The position numbers were made by a program, and so were the translations under genes. Positions 8,135-18,947 of a DNA stretch of 64,000 nucleotides are shown here, piece by piece. The stretch is taken from the NCBI GenBank assembly GCA_963825765.1, contig CAWGUU010000003.1:1-64000 (forward strand), read 5' to 3'. Source of the stretch: CAWGUU01 sp963825765. GTDB lineage: Bacteria; Actinomycetota; Acidimicrobiia; Acidimicrobiales; AC-14. The notes under the pieces are model-generated. The model saw nothing but the letters and a program-made list of their open reading frames with translations, searched no databases and was not told where the DNA came from. How positions within the stretch are numbered: position 1 is the stretch's first letter; each line of letters starts with the position of its first letter.

Positions 8135-9871
8135 AGCGCGACGCCTCCGCGCCGGGTGTCAGCGACACGCGGTGCACGCCCCAGGCGAGCAGCGCGAGGA
8201 AACCGAGCGCGAGCGCCAGCACGGCGCCGTAGGCCGCCGCCCACAGCCAGCCCGCGACATCGGACTTGCGCTCGCGCTGGAGCAGCGCTGACCTCGTCGC
8301 CGAACGCGCGCTCGATCCGCGGCGCGGCCGGGATGCCCTCGACCGGGATCGCCGGGTCGGCGGGCAGGTAGACCGGCAGCGCGGTCAGCGCGTCACCCGC
8401 GTGCAGGCGGATCATCGTCTTCCACTCGCCGTCCAGCGGCAGCGGCTCCGTCGTGCGGTAGACGCCGGGCGAGACCTCGCGCAGCCGGTCGACGACGAGG
8501 CCGCCGCCCTGCCACGAGGTCGCGGTGAGCCAGTTCGCGTCGCGCGCGCGCGACGCGCACGCTCGGCGTTGCCGTCGGCGGCGACGAGCACCGTCCCGCG
8601 CAGCCCCTGGTCGCCGCTCGAGCGCAGCCCGAACGCGGTCAGGGCGAAGATCGCGACCGCCGCGAGCACGCCGGCGGCGCGCAACGACGGCGTCCGGTCG
8701 GCGGCCAGCCGCGCGCCGATCCAGGCGCCGACCAGCGCGCCCGCGACGGCCATCGCCAGCCCGAGCACCACGCCCTCCGGCGACCAGTGCGGCGGGCCAC
8801 GGCAGCGGCATGAAGACGTGCGACCAGCCCCACTCGGCGGCGAGGCCCACCGTCCCGATCGCCGCGCCCGCGAGCCAGCGCCAGCGGCAGCGGCCGGCGC
8901 ACGCGCAGCGCGATCAGCTCGACCAGCGCGGCCTCGACCACGAACAGCGGGAAGTGCGGCAGCGGCTCCCCGAGCACCGGGCCGACCAGCAGCGCCATCA
9001 GCCCGCGCATCGCCAGGAAGAACAGCGCCGCGCCCGAGCGCCGCGCCGCGGCCCGAGCCAGATCCGCGCGGCGACGAGCGCGACGCCCGCGGCGAGCATG
9101 ACCAGCATCGGCTGGAAGATCATCTGGAACTGGGGGACGCCGAAGTCGAACTCGGCCTGGAACGTCGAGAGCCCGAGCAGGAACGCGCCCGGGAGCGACA
9201 CCCGGCGCATCCAGCGCGCCCAGGGCACCTCGCGCCGCGGCCGGCGTCGCGGTTGCGCCGCACCCGCCTCGACCAGCAGCACCGCGAGGCCGACAGCGTC
9301 ATCGCCGCGCCGCCGATCAGCATCAGGTGCGTCGGCCCCCACAGCGTCACGTCCTGACCGAAGAGGCGGTGCCAGACGTCGTCGAGCGGGAAGCCGATCA
9401 GCGAGAACGTCCCGCAGGCCGTGATCAGCACGCCGCCCAGCGGCGCGTACCAGTCGCGCGTGATCGGCACGGCCACGCGGCTGGGCTTCTCCAGCGGCAG
9501 GCACATCGAGAGAAAGCCGGAGGCGAAGACGCCGAACAGCCCGGCGAGGATGAAGTAGTGCGCGACGTTGGCCAGCGGCCCCTCGTCACGGCCCTGCGCG
9601 ATGTGCAGGGAGATGTCCCACAGCATCCCGAACAGCGCGGTGATCAGCGAGACGACGATGATCCCGGCCGGGATCGCCGCCCACGCGGGCAGGCCGGACG
9701 ACACGTTCGCTGAAGCGGCCGAGCCGCGCGAGCACCTGCACCCGCCCGCTGCGGTGCCCCAGCCCGAGCCAGAGCAGGACGACGGTGACGAGCAGTGCGG
9801 CGCCCGATGGCGATCGCGACCTGGTCCAGCGCGGCGCCGCCCGCGGGTTTCGCGGCGAGGAGGGCGAACAT
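8074..9871 (-). CDS. Large uncharacterised membrane protein, divergent from a MerR regulator (many frameshifts)
   Basis: Pieces in all three minus frames between 9871 and about 8080 line up as one protein of about 590 residues. It starts MFALLAAKPAGGAALDQVA, then has about ten hydrophobic helices (for example AAIPAGIIVVSLITALFGM and NVAHYFILAGLFGVFASGF), with WDISLHIAQGRDEGPLAN and DDVWHRLFGQDVTLWGPTH between them. A soluble region follows (WLTATSWQGGGLVVDRLREV, then GVYRTTEPLPLDGEWKTMIR), resembling a YtkA/FixH-like beta-sandwich, and a last helix ends GWLWAAAYGAVLALALG. His/Trp/Asp-rich loops suggest a metal or quinone site, but no family is certain. The extreme 3' end overlaps tauE; exact stop uncertain. 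Confidence 0.6.
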
Positions 9872-9895
9872 GCCGGCGCAATGTATCGTCGTTTG

Positions 9896-9914
9896 ACGTC
9901 ACGTTGTGTGACGT
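9896..9914. promoter_or_regulatory. Inverted repeat, probable MerR operator
   Basis: ACGTCAC-GTTGT-GTGACGT is a perfect 7-base dyad with 5-base spacing, placed in the 72-base gap between the divergent membrane-protein gene (start 9871) and the MerR gene (start 9944). MerR proteins bind dyads in such intergenic promoters, so autoregulation plus control of the membrane gene is likely. Confidence 0.6.
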
Positions 9915-9943
9915 AACACCGAAAGCGATATCCTCGACCGTGC

Positions 9944-10661
9944 GTGCTGACGATCGACGAGCTGGCGCGGGAGACCGGCCTGACGGTCCGCAACGTCCGC
10001 TCCCACCACGCGCGCGGGCTGCTCCCGCCGCCCGAGGTCCGCGGCCGGACGGGCTACTACGGGTCCGAGCACGTCGAGCGGCTGCGGCTGATCCGCGAGC
10101 TGCAGGACGAGGGCCTCAAGCTCGAGGGCATCAAGCGCCTGCTCGGCGACTCCGGCGAGCGGCTGCTCGCGCTCAAGCGCGCCGGCCGAGGAGCCGGCCG
10201 AGACGCCGGAGGTCGTTACCGCGGCCGAGCTGAGCGAGCGGCTCGAGATGGGCGAGCGACGACGCCCGCGAAGCTCGTCCGCAAGGCCGAGAAGCTCGGC
10301 GTCCTCATGCCGCTCGGCGACGGCCACTTCGAGGTCCCGAGCCCGGCGCTGCTCGCCGCCGCCGAGGAGGCGGTCGCGCGCGGCGTCACGCTCGCGCACG
10401 CGCTGGCCATGATCGAGAGCGTCAGCGCCACTCGCGCGCGGCCTCGAAGGAGTTCGTGAAGCTCTTCATGGAGGACGTTGAAGCCGTTCGCCGACGCCGG
10501 GATGCCCGACGAGCGCTGGGAGGAGCTCGCGCGAGTCGATCGAGCACGTCCGCCCGCTGGCCGCGCAGGCGCTGCTGGCGGTCTTCCGGCGCACGATGGA
10601 CGAGGAGGTCGAGGAGACGTTCGACGAGCTGGCCCGCCGTCTGGCGCGCGAGCGCAACTGA
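9944..10661 (+). CDS. MerR-family transcriptional regulator (frameshifted)
   Basis: The N-terminus LTIDELARETGLTVRNVRSH is the MerR winged-helix start, followed by GYYGSEHVERLRLIRELQDE and GIKRLLGDSGERL. An effector or dimerisation region of about 150 residues follows (KLVRKAEKLGVLMPLGDGHF, then VARGVTLAHALAMIESV), ending RRTMDEEVEETFDELARRLA at TGA 10659-10661. Frame changes near 10185, 10250, 10430 and 10480. It has no metal-binding cysteines, so it is more like the multidrug/organic-sensing branch. The downstream MFS exporter, 20 bases away, is a plausible target. Confidence 0.85.
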
Positions 10662-10681
10662 CGCGCCGTAAGCTCCGCCCT

Positions 10682-12116
10682 GTGTCAGACGACGCCAGGC
10701 GCCCGACACCGGTTCTGCTCACGCTCGTCGCCGCGGGCATCGCGTTCTCGCTCTCGCAGACGCTGGTCGTCCCGGCGCTGCCGGCGCTCGCGCGAGGAGT
10801 TCGACGCCTCGCCGCGGCCGTCTCGTGGGTGCTGACCGGCTTCCTGCGTCTCGGCGTCGATCGCGACGCCGATCGTCGGCAAGCTCGGCGACCTCTACGG
10901 CAAGGGCCGGATGCTCACCGCCGTGCTCGTGCTGTTCTCGGTCGGCGCGGTGATCAACGCGCTGGCGCCGCTCGATCGAGGTCGTGATCGCCGGCCGCGT
11001 GCTGCAGGGCGTGGCCGGCGGCGTGTTCCCGCTCGCCTTCGGGATCGTGCGCGACACGTTCCCGCGCGAGCAGGTCGCCGGCGGGCTGGCGATCGTCAGC
11101 GCGATCTTCGGCATCGGCGGCGGCATCGGCCTGCCGCTGTCGGGCGTGATCGTCGACAACCTCGACCTGCAGTGGCTGTTCTGGATCAGCCTGATCGCGC
11201 TGCCCGCGGCGCTCGCCGCGCACCGGCTCGTGCCGCCCTCGCCGCCGGTCGAGAACACGCGCGTGGACTGGCTGGGCGCGCGCTGCTCTCGGGCGCGCTG
11301 GCGGCGATCCTGCTCGGCGTCTCCCAGGCGGGCGAGTGGGGCTGGGGCTCACCCGCGAACGTCGGCTGCGATCGCCGGCGGGCTCGCGCTGTCGGCCGTC
11401 TTCGTTGGGTCGAGGGGCGCGTCACCAGCCGCTGATCGACCTCGCGTGCTGCGCAAGCCGGCGGTCGCCGCGACCAACCTGACCGGCTTCCTGGTCGGCG
11501 TCTCGATGTTCGCGAGCTTCCTGATCTTCCCCAGTTCGCGCAGTCGCCGGAGAGCACGGGCTACGGCTTCGGCTTCACCGTCACCCAGGCCGGCCTGTTG
11601 CTGATGCCGACCGCGCTCGCGCAGCTGCTGGCCGGGCCGGCCGCGGCCCGGCTCGCGCGAGCGGGTCGGCTTCCGCGCGCTGCTCTCGATCGGCGCGGTG
11701 CTGATCACGCTCTCGTTCCTGATGGCCACGTTCGTCCACAGCAGCCGTGGGAGCTGATCGTCGGCCGGCGTCCTGCTCGGCGGCGGGCATCACGTTCTCC
11801 TTCGCGGCGATGGCGAACCTGATCGTCGACGCCGTGCCCGCAGTCCGAGGTCGGGATCGCGACCGGGATCAACACCGTCATGCGCACCGTCGGCGGCTCG
11901 TTCGGCGCCGCGACGGCGACGGCGATCCTCGCGGCCGCCGATCGAGGGCACGCCGCTGCCCACCGAGGGCGCCTACACCGCGGCGTTCGCGTTCTCGTGC
12001 GTGGCCGGCCTGCTGGCGCTCGCCGCCTCGCGGCTGATCCCGCCGCCCGCGCGGCCCGAAGCGTCCGCCTGGAGCCCGTCGACACGACGCTCAGCGCGCC
12101 GGGCCGTGCGTGGTGA
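10682..12116 (+). CDS. MFS drug exporter, DHA2/EmrB-like (frameshifted)
   Basis: From GTG 10682 (VSDDARRPTPVLLTLVAAG) the frames concatenate into a roughly 475-residue, 14-helix transporter. Motif A is visible as TPIVGKLGDLYGKGRM, followed by GRVLQGVAGGVFPLAFGIVR and NTVMRTVGGSFGAA, typical of QacA/EmrB exporters. About ten single-base disruptions are seen, for example gcg[c]gag near 10793, ctc[g]atcgag near 10975 and gcc[g]atcgag near 11941. It probably belongs to the MerR transcription unit. The 3' end overlaps the convergent globin gene by about 25 bases; its exact stop is uncertain. Confidence 0.85.
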
Positions 12117-12515
12117 TCGAGAGCCCGCCGCCGGGGCGGGCGCGCTCATCGCCTCCAGCCGGCCGTGGAAGGCGCGCGCCACGCGCAGCGCGTGGGACTT
12201 GGCCAGCTCCGCCCGCGGGCCCTCGAACAGGGAGTCGACGGTCTCGCGCCAGAGCACGAGCCAGCGCTCGAAGTGACCCGAGCGCAGCGGGACCTTCATG
12301 TGCAGCTCGGCGTGCGGGCGGAAGGCGCCGCCGCGGTAGGTCTGGGCGCCGAGCAGGATCGTCTCCCAGAAGGACGCGATCTCCGGCACGTGGGCCTCGA
12401 CGTCGAGCTTCGCGACGTCGGTGAAGATCCAGCCGATGATCGGGTCCACGAGCGCGCGCTCGTAGAACGCGCGCACGAGGCGCTCGCAGTCGGCCCGGTC
12501 GGTGATGTCCGTCAC
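12091..12515 (-). CDS. Group 3 truncated hemoglobin
   Basis: About 135 residues. The second in-frame GTG (12515) gives the usual start, MTDITDRADCERLVRAFYERA. Group III globin features are visible: Phe in the B helix, PIIGWIFTDVAKLD, the FWETILLGAQTYRG helix, and the proximal His region in HAELHMKVPLRSGHFERWL, ending FHGRLEAM. Such heme proteins bind O2 or NO; the role is usually unassigned. The C-terminal tail shows a probable frameshift, with the stop at 12091 if corrected. Intact up to residue 125. Confidence 0.88.
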
Positions 12516-12587
12516 GCAGATCACATGTATCAGGCGCGCGGGTTGCGCGCTCTTAGTGGCGTCAACCGACCCGAAGGGACTCAGGAC

Positions 12588-14376
12588 GTGCAAGCACGAA
12601 GCTTGAAGTGGGCCGCGACGATCGGATTCGTCGCCGCCGGCCTCGCCGCCCCCGTGGCACTCGCGCAGGAGGACCCGGCCAACGTGGTCTACAGCGCCGA
12701 ATTCGAGAACGGCAAGATCGTCAAGGCCGGCCAGTCGCCGCTCGGCAAGGAGAGCTTCGGCCGCGCCGAGCTCAAGCAGAAGGACGTCAAGGAGGACCGC
12801 GCTTCCGCCGGAGGGCAAGATCCAGCCCGCGCTGCTGGACCTGCTGGCCTCAGGCGACCCGCACAAGCCGGTCGAGATCGTCGTCAACTACCGCGACCCG
12901 CTGACGATCCCCACGTTCCCGATGCCGGTGCTCGACGAGGACCGTGAGAGCCCGCGCAACAAGGAGATCCTGGCCCAGATCCAGGGCATGATCGGCGACA
13001 TCAAGGCCCGCCGCGCCGACCTCTACAAGCAGCAGTCCGCCCAGCTCGAGCAGCTCGGCGGCAAGGTCCTGAACACCTACTGGCTGATCCAGGGCACGCA
13101 CGTGAGCCTGCCGCTGGAGGCCGTCAAGCGCCTGTCGGCCGACGACCAGGTCGACCTACCTCGAGCTCGCCGACGGCGTCGAGAAGCCGCCCGCCGACGC
13201 CAACCCGGACAACGACCTGATCGACGCCCGCGCGCAGATCTTCTCCGACCCGTACTTCAACCTCAACCAGACCAACGGCTGGATCGGCCTGCTCGACACC
13301 GGCGTGCGCACGACGCACGTCGCCTTCAACTCGCCCGATCACATCGCGGTCGCGCAGGACCTGACCGGCGACGGCGACCCGTCGGACCAGTGCGACCACG
13401 GCACCGCGTCCGCGGGTGAGATCACCGGCAACGCGCGCCTGGGCAACAACTGGCGCGGCGTGTCGGCGATCAGCGTCGACTCCTTCGACGTCTACGGCAA
13501 CGACTGCTCCGTCGGCTCGGCGCACACGGTCGACGGGCTTCGAGGCGGCCGTCAGCTGGGCGGACCGCGTGATCGTGGCCGAGATCCAGCTCAACGCCGG
13601 TGAGGCCAGCGCCTCCAGCACCGCCGCCGACGCCGCCTTCGACGCCGGCTCGGTCGTGATCGCCGCCAACGGCAACTTCGGCCCCGGCGCCGGCACCGTC
13701 CGCTCGCCCGGCAACGCCCACAAGGCGATCGGCATCGGCGCCGCCGACCTGCAGACCGACGCGCTGATGAGCTACTCGGGCCGCGGCCCGTCCGCCGACG
13801 GCCGCTACAAGCCGGACCTCGTCTTCCCGACCAACATCGAGGCGCCGCGCGCCTCCAGCAACACCGCGCTCGGCTCCTTCGGCGGCACCAGCGCCGCGAC
13901 CCCGGTCGCCGGCGGCGCCGCGGGCCTGCTGCGCAACTGGATGCGCGGCGGCGTCGGCTCGATCGACGCCGGCCACGTCTACAGCCACATGATCCTCGGC
14001 GGCCAGACGGCGTACCCGTTCAACAACAACACCGGCGCCGGCCCGTTCCAGCTCGGCACCGGCGGCCACGCCTACTGGGGCAAGACGAACATCGCCAACG
14101 GCGCGCGCGTCGACATCCCGATCTCCATCCCGGCCGGCAAGACGAAGTTCGAGGGCTCGCTGTGGTGGCCTGAGGCGACCAGCGGCCACAACGACGTCGA
14201 CCTCGAGCTGATCGCGCCCGGACGGCACGGTGCGGGACTCCAGCGTCTCCGTCGTCAGCGTGTTCGAGCGCGCGAGCGTGACCAGCGGCGTCTACGCCGG
14301 CACCTGGAAGCTGCGGATCAAGGGCTACTCGGTCAGCGGGACCCAGAAGACCTTCTGGTCAGCCCGGACTCGCTAG
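12588..14376 (+). CDS. Secreted subtilisin-like serine protease (S8 family; frameshifted)
   Basis: GTG 12588 starts a signal peptide (VQARSLKWAATIGFVAAGLA, cleaved after VALAQ). An N-terminal propeptide-like region follows, containing a coiled segment (MIGDIKARRADLYKQQSAQL). The catalytic triad is recognisable: Asp in WIGLLDTGVRTTHV, His in QCDHGTASAGEI and Ser in FGGTSAATPVAGG, with the oxyanion Asn in VVIAANGNFGPG. A C-terminal beta-rich domain (KFEGSLWWPEATSGHNDVDL) resembles a P/PPC-type domain. Frame changes at about 12805, 13153, 13530 and 14220 are each a single extra base. The stop TAG 14374-14376 overlaps the convergent NTF2-like gene. Confidence 0.9.
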
Positions 14377-14781
14377 CAATCACCTAGGTCGGCGACCTTG
14401 ACGGACGTGGCGCGTCCATTGGCGACGCGCCACGTCCAGACCGACGAGCGGCGGATGTCGAGTCCGTCGCGCTTGCCGGTGACGTGGCCGATCACGATCA
14501 CCGAGCCGGGGATGAGGCGGAAGTCCTCGGCGTGCAGGACCAGTTCCTCCCACTGCTCGGCCACGTCGGCGAAGTACTGCGCGGACGCCGTCGTGGCCGC
14601 GGTAGGGCTCCGCGCGGCCGACGAGCCGCGCGGTGCCGCGCAGGTCGAGTTCGCAGTCCGGGGCCACGTAGGCGAGCATCCCTTCGAGGTCCCGGCGGGC
14701 GAACGCGTCGTAGATCGCCCGCACGATCTCAGCCTCGTCGGTCAGGCCGGCCGGGTTGCCGTAGTAGTCGGGACGCGCCAC
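14373..14781 (-). CDS. SnoaL/NTF2-like protein
   Basis: About 135 residues with the SnoaL-like start EAEIVRAIYDAFARRDLEGM, the strand LAYVAPDCELDLRGTARL, then PYRGHDGVRA, and after a frameshift near 14580 YFADVAEQWEELVLHAEDF and VIVIGHVTGKRDG. This cone fold is used in small ketosteroid-isomerase-like enzymes and in sigma-factor accessory proteins. It lies directly downstream of the ECF sigma factor and its partner on the same strand, so it may belong to that unit. Catalytic residues cannot be assigned. Confidence 0.8.
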
Positions 14782-14814
14782 GGGCCGTAGAGCGTGACAC
14801 AGCCGGCGGCGCGA

Positions 14815-15708
14815 TCAGCATCCGAGCGCGTCTGCGGTAGCTCTCCTCGACGGTGACCCCGGGCTTGCCCGCCGGGACGTCGCCGTTGCCGTTGAGGGCG
14901 TCGGCGTACTGCCAGACGACCTCGGGGTAGTCGCCCTCGGCGTTCATCTCGAGCAGGATCGGCCAGCTGCGTGAGGTCGCGAGCGCCTCGGCGGCCTCCT
15001 TCCCGCCGCGCTCGATCCAGGCGCAGGCCACGGCTCCCGCGACCTTGCTCCGAGCTGGTAGCGGTCGCGCGTCTCGCCCGTCGCCTCGGGGGCGACGAAC
15101 CCCGGCGGGACCGGGATGCCGCGGAGCATCTCCTGCGACCGTCGTCGGCCTGGGCGCGCGGCGCCACCGCGCTGTCGGGAAGCGCTTCCAGCCACTCCTC
15201 GGCGCTCGACCCGGTGGATCTCCTCGAGCGTCTCGACGAAGGCATCGGGGAAGGGGCGACGCCGCGCGCCAGCACGTCGTCCCAGCGTCGCGACGAAATC
15301 GTTCGTGCCCTCGAAGCGGCCGACGGTCGCCGGCGCGCCCGCGACCCGGGTGCCCCGCAGCCGCTCGATCCCGTCCTTGAGCGGTCCTTCGTCGCCCCAG
15401 GAGAGCTCGAGCGTGCGCCCGTCGCGCGCGAAGGTCATCTCGCCCCGGCCCGCGCTCCACTCGTCCACGCGCGTGACCTCCCAGCCCTCGACGAGCAGGC
15501 GCGGGGAGGACTCGGCGGCGCGGATCGCGGCCTCGGCGAAGCTGCTCGCCGCCGAGCTGGGTGGCCAGGAGCGCGAGCACGGCCGCGCCGACCGCGACCG
15601 GCGTGAGCAGCAGCAGCGGGCGGCGACGCCGCTGCGCGGCTCGAACGCGCGGCCGGCGGGGGGCTCGACGGGCGGGGCGAGCTTGCGCAGCAGTTCGAGG
15701 TCAGGCAC
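14815..15708 (-). CDS. ECF-sigma-linked membrane protein of unknown family (frameshifted)
   Basis: GTG 15708 lies inside the end of the upstream sigma gene (8-base overlap). The product has a short cytoplasmic N-terminus (PDLELLRKLAPPVEPPAG), one hydrophobic helix (LLLLTPVAVGAAVLALLATQ) and an extracytoplasmic region of about 250 residues including SFAEAAIRAAESSPRLLVEG, RTLELSWGDEGPLKDG and GPAGFVAPEATGETRD-like segments. This layout is that of the membrane partners (anti-sigma or CU044_5270-type) commonly coupled to ECF sigma factors. No zinc-binding anti-sigma motif is seen. Several frame changes between 15030 and 15650; the C-terminal end is approximate. Confidence 0.65.
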
Positions 15709-16225
15709 GGGAGGGCTCCAGGATCGGGTCGGCGCCGAGCGCGCCGCGGGCGCGGTGCAGGCGCGAGCGGACGGTGCCGACGGGAATGTCGAGCGCGCGG
15801 GCGATCTGCTCGTAGCAGAGGTCGGCCCAGACGTGCAGGAGCACGACCTCGCGCTGGCGGCGGGGGAGGCGCGCGACGGCGGTGATCGCCTCCTCGGCGG
15901 TCGCCGGGTCGATCTCCGGCACGTGCTGGGAGGCGACGCGCGCGTACGCGTGCAGGCGCCGTCGCTCGGTCCGCCAGTGCCGGCGCATCAGGTTCGACGC
16001 GATGCCGAGCAGCCAGGGGAGCGCGTCGGCGTGCGCGCCGTCGTAGCGCCTGCGGGCGGCGAAGGCGCGGGCGAACGCCTCCGCCGCGACCTCCTCCGCG
16101 AGCTCGGCGCCCACACGCCGCTGCGCGTAGGCGTGCACGGCCGCGTAGTGGCGGTCGAAGACGGCGCCGAACGCCGCCGGCTCGTCGAGCGAGCGGCGGA
16201 TCGCGTCTGCGTCGGTGGGCGGCAT
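15701..16225 (-). CDS. ECF RNA polymerase sigma factor
   Basis: An intact 174-residue frame starting MPPTDADAIRRSLDEPAAF. Region 2 shows FGAVFDRHYAAVHAYAQRRV and EEVAAEAFARAFAARRRYDG; region 2.4 has LPWLLGIASNLMRRHWRTER; region 4 has LPRRQREVVLLHVWADLCYE and the helix-turn-helix IARALDIPVGTVRSRLHRAR. It directs RNA polymerase to a stress or envelope regulon. The stop overlaps the start of a single-helix membrane protein, the likely cognate regulator. Confidence 0.93.
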   Translation of the reverse strand: MPPTDADAIRRSLDEPAAFGAVFDRHYAAVHAYAQRRVGAELAEEVAAEAFARAFAARRRYDGAHADALPWLLGIASNLMRRHWRTERRRLHAYARVASQHVPEIDPATAEEAITAVARLPRRQREVVLLHVWADLCYEQIARALDIPVGTVRSRLHRARGALGADPILEPSRA

Positions 16226-16284
16226 GTCATGCGATTGCCCGCGCGCGGGCGCTGGGTTCCATCTTTGTCTAGGGTCCCGTGACA

Positions 16285-17718
16285 ATGAGCCAGATCGGGG
16301 TCACCGGGCTCGCCGTCATGGGGGCGAACCTGGCACGCAACATCGCACGCCGCGGCGTGCCGATCGCCGTCCACAACCGCACGGCGTCGAAGACGAGCGA
16401 CTTCATGGCCGAGTTCGCCTCCGAGGGCGACTTCACGCGGCGCCGAGACGCTGGAGGAGTTCGTCGCGGCGCTCGAGCGCCCGCGCCGGATCATCGTCAT
16501 GGTCAAGGCGGGCGCGCCCGTCGACGGCGTGATCGACGACCTCGCGCCGCTGCTCGACAAGGACGACATCATCATCGACGCCGGCAACTCGCACTTCGTC
16601 GACACGCGCCGGCGCGAGCGAGGAGCTGACGCGAGCAGGGGCTGCGCTTCATCGGCACCGGCGTCTCCGGCGGCGAGGAGGGCGCGCTGAACGGCCCGTC
16701 GATCATGCCCGGCGGCGCCGCGCGAGGCCTACGGCGAGGTCGAGGAGATCTTCACCACGATCGCCGCGCAGGTCGACGGCGAGCCGTGCTGCGCCTACAT
16801 CGGCGCCGACGGCGCGGGCCACTACGTGAAGATGGTCCACAACGGCATCGAGTACGCCGACATGCAGCTGATCGCCGAGGCCTACGACCTGCTGCGCTTC
16901 GGCATCGGGCTCGACGTGCCCGACGATCAAGGGCGATCTTCGACGAGTGGAACGCGGGCGACCTCGAGTCCTTCCTGATCGAGATCACCGCGACCGTGCT
17001 CGGCAAGACCGACGACGTCGACCGGCAAGCCGCTGGTCGACGTGATCGTCGACCAGGCCGAGCAGAAGGGCACCGGGCGCTGGACGGCGCAGGACGCGCT
17101 GGAGCTGGGCGTGCCGCTGACGGGCATCACCGAGGCCGTCTTCGCGCGGTCCTCTGAGCGCGTTGCGCGACCAGCGCGCGCGAGGCGTCCGGCGTGCTCG
17201 GCCGGCCCGAAGCCGGGCGGCGCTGCCCGAGTCGCTGGTGGACGACATCCGCGCCGCGCTGTACGCGTCGAAGGTCGTCGCCTACGCGCAGGGCTTCGAG
17301 CAGATGGCCGCGGCCGCGCGCACGTACGACTGGGACCTCCAGATGGGCGAGCTGGCGAAGATCTGGCGCGGCGGCTGCATCATCCGCGCCCGCTTCCTGA
17401 ACCGCATCACGGACTCCTACGACGAGCAGCCCGGACCTCGTGAACCTGCTGATGGCGCCGTACTTCCGCGACGCCGTGGCCGACGCCCAGGACGCCTGGC
17501 GCAAGGTGATCGTCGCCGCCGTCGAGCAGGGCATCGCCGTCCCGGCGTTCTCGTCCTCGCTCGCCTACTACGACGGCTACCGCCGCGAGCGCGGCCCGGC
17601 GAACCTGATCCAGGGCCAGCGCGACTTCTTCGGCGCGCACACCTACCGGCGCGTGGACAAGGAAGGCTCCTTCCACACGCGCTGGTCCCAGGACGGCACC
17701 GAGGTCCAGACCGACTGA
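16285..17718 (+). CDS. gnd: 6-phosphogluconate dehydrogenase, decarboxylating (frameshifted)
   Basis: Oxidative pentose-phosphate enzyme making ribulose-5-P, CO2 and NADPH. The start MSQIGVTGLAVMGANLARNI carries the NADP Rossmann motif, followed by AVHNRTASKT, IIVMVKAGAPVDGVID, DAGNSHFVDT, FIGTGVSGGEEGALNGPSIM, the catalytic-Lys region HYVKMVHNGIEYADMQLIAE, and late motifs KGTGRWTAQDALELGVPLT and IWRGGCIIRARFL. It ends GSFHTRWSQDGTEVQTD. About 470 residues, full length. Extra single bases at about 16440, 16612, 16726, 16921, 17031, 17155 and 17433 break the frame. ATG 16285 is preferred over GTG 16279. Confidence 0.92.
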
Positions 17719-17720
17719 GC

Positions 17721-18416
17721 ATGCTGATCCTCCTGCCGCCCTCCGAGGGGAAGACCGCGCCTTCGGAGGGCGCGCCGGTGGACCTTTCGTCGCTGCCGTT
17801 CGCCCGGCTGACGAAGACCCGGGAGCGGCTGCTGGACGTGCTGTCGCGGCTGACCTTCCCGCGCGCGCTGAAGTACCTCGACATCGGCCCGGGCCTGGCG
17901 GACGAGGCGCAGCGCAACCTGACGCTGCGCGACGCGCCCGCCGCGCCCGCGCACGAGGTCTACACCGGCGTGCTCTACGAGCACCTCGGGCTCGGCTCGC
18001 TGCCGGGCGAGAACGTCCTGATCGCGAGCGCGCTGTGGGGCTTCGTGCGGCCGTCGGATCGCATCCCGGCCTACCGGTTGTCGATGGGCGCGACGCTCCC
18101 GCGGATCCCGTCGCTGCCCGCGCTCTGGCGCGACCCGCTGCGGCGCGCGCTGCCCGACGACGGCCTGATCGTCGACCTGCGCTCCGGCAGCTACGCCGCG
18201 GCCTGGAAGCCGAAGCAGGCGACGGTCGTCGGCGTGCGCGCGTTCGTCGACGGCAAGACCGTGTCGCACATGGTCAAGGCCACGCGCGGCGACGTCGCCC
18301 GCATCCTGCTCACCTCGGGCGAGACGCCCGAGGCGCCCGAGGACGTGGCGACGATCGTCCGCCAGGCGGGCCTGACGGTCGAGCTCAACGGCAGCAACCT
18401 CGACGTCATCGCGTAA
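17721..18416 (+). CDS. yaaA: Peroxide stress protein YaaA/DUF328 family
   Basis: An intact 231-residue frame starting MLILLPPSEGKTAPSEGAPV, the family signature (LLPPSEGKT). Other conserved parts are VYTGVLYEHLGLGSLP, ALWGFVRPSDRIPAYRLSMG, LIVDLRSGSYAAAW and SHMVKATRGDVAR. In E. coli YaaA limits damage from peroxide by lowering free iron and binds DNA. It starts 2 bases after the gnd stop, so the two are co-transcribed, a sensible pairing of NADPH supply with peroxide defence. Confidence 0.92.
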   Translation: MLILLPPSEGKTAPSEGAPVDLSSLPFARLTKTRERLLDVLSRLTFPRALKYLDIGPGLADEAQRNLTLRDAPAAPAHEVYTGVLYEHLGLGSLPGENVLIASALWGFVRPSDRIPAYRLSMGATLPRIPSLPALWRDPLRRALPDDGLIVDLRSGSYAAAWKPKQATVVGVRAFVDGKTVSHMVKATRGDVARILLTSGETPEAPEDVATIVRQAGLTVELNGSNLDVIA

Positions 18417-18452
18417 CACTGGGGTCGGCTGGTGCACCCCCGGCCGGACGCG

Positions 18453-18912
18453 ATGTACCGTTGCCAGCTGCACCTCGCCCAGGTCAACATCGCCCTCCCG
18501 CGCGAGCCGCTCGACGCGCCGCTGCTGCGCGACTTCGTCGCCGCGCTGGACCCCGGTGAACGCGCGCGCGGACGACGCGCCCGGGTTCGTCTGGCGGATG
18601 CAGACCGAGGACGGCGACAACACCGCGGTGAAGGGCTTCGGGGACGACCGCCTGATCGTGAACATGAGCGTCTGGGAGTCGCTCGAGGCGCTGAAGGCTT
18701 TCGTCTATCGCGACGACGCGCACCTCGCCGTGATGCGCCGCCGGCGCGAGTGGTTCGTCAAGCACGCCGAGGCCTTCCAGGTCCTGTGGAGGATTCCCGA
18801 GGGGCACATCCCGATGGTGCAGGAGGCCGAGGAGAAACTCGCCCACCTGCGCGAGCACGGCCCGACGCCGGACGCGTTCACGTTCAGCACGGCCGACCTC
18901 TGTCCCGCGTAG
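18453..18912 (+). CDS. DUF3291 family protein
   Basis: About 152 residues starting MYRCQLHLAQVNIALPREPL. DUF3291 hallmarks are AQVNIALPREPLDAPL, GFVWRMQTEDGDNTAV, LIVNMSVWESLEALKAFVYR and RREWFVKHAEAFQVLWRIPE. A single-base change near 18560 joins the short N-terminal frame to the rest. These ferredoxin-like monooxygenase-fold proteins are of unknown function. It ends at TAG 18910-18912. Confidence 0.85.
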
Positions 18913-18947
18913 GGGAGATTCAGCGCCAAGCGGACATGTAGTGCTCG

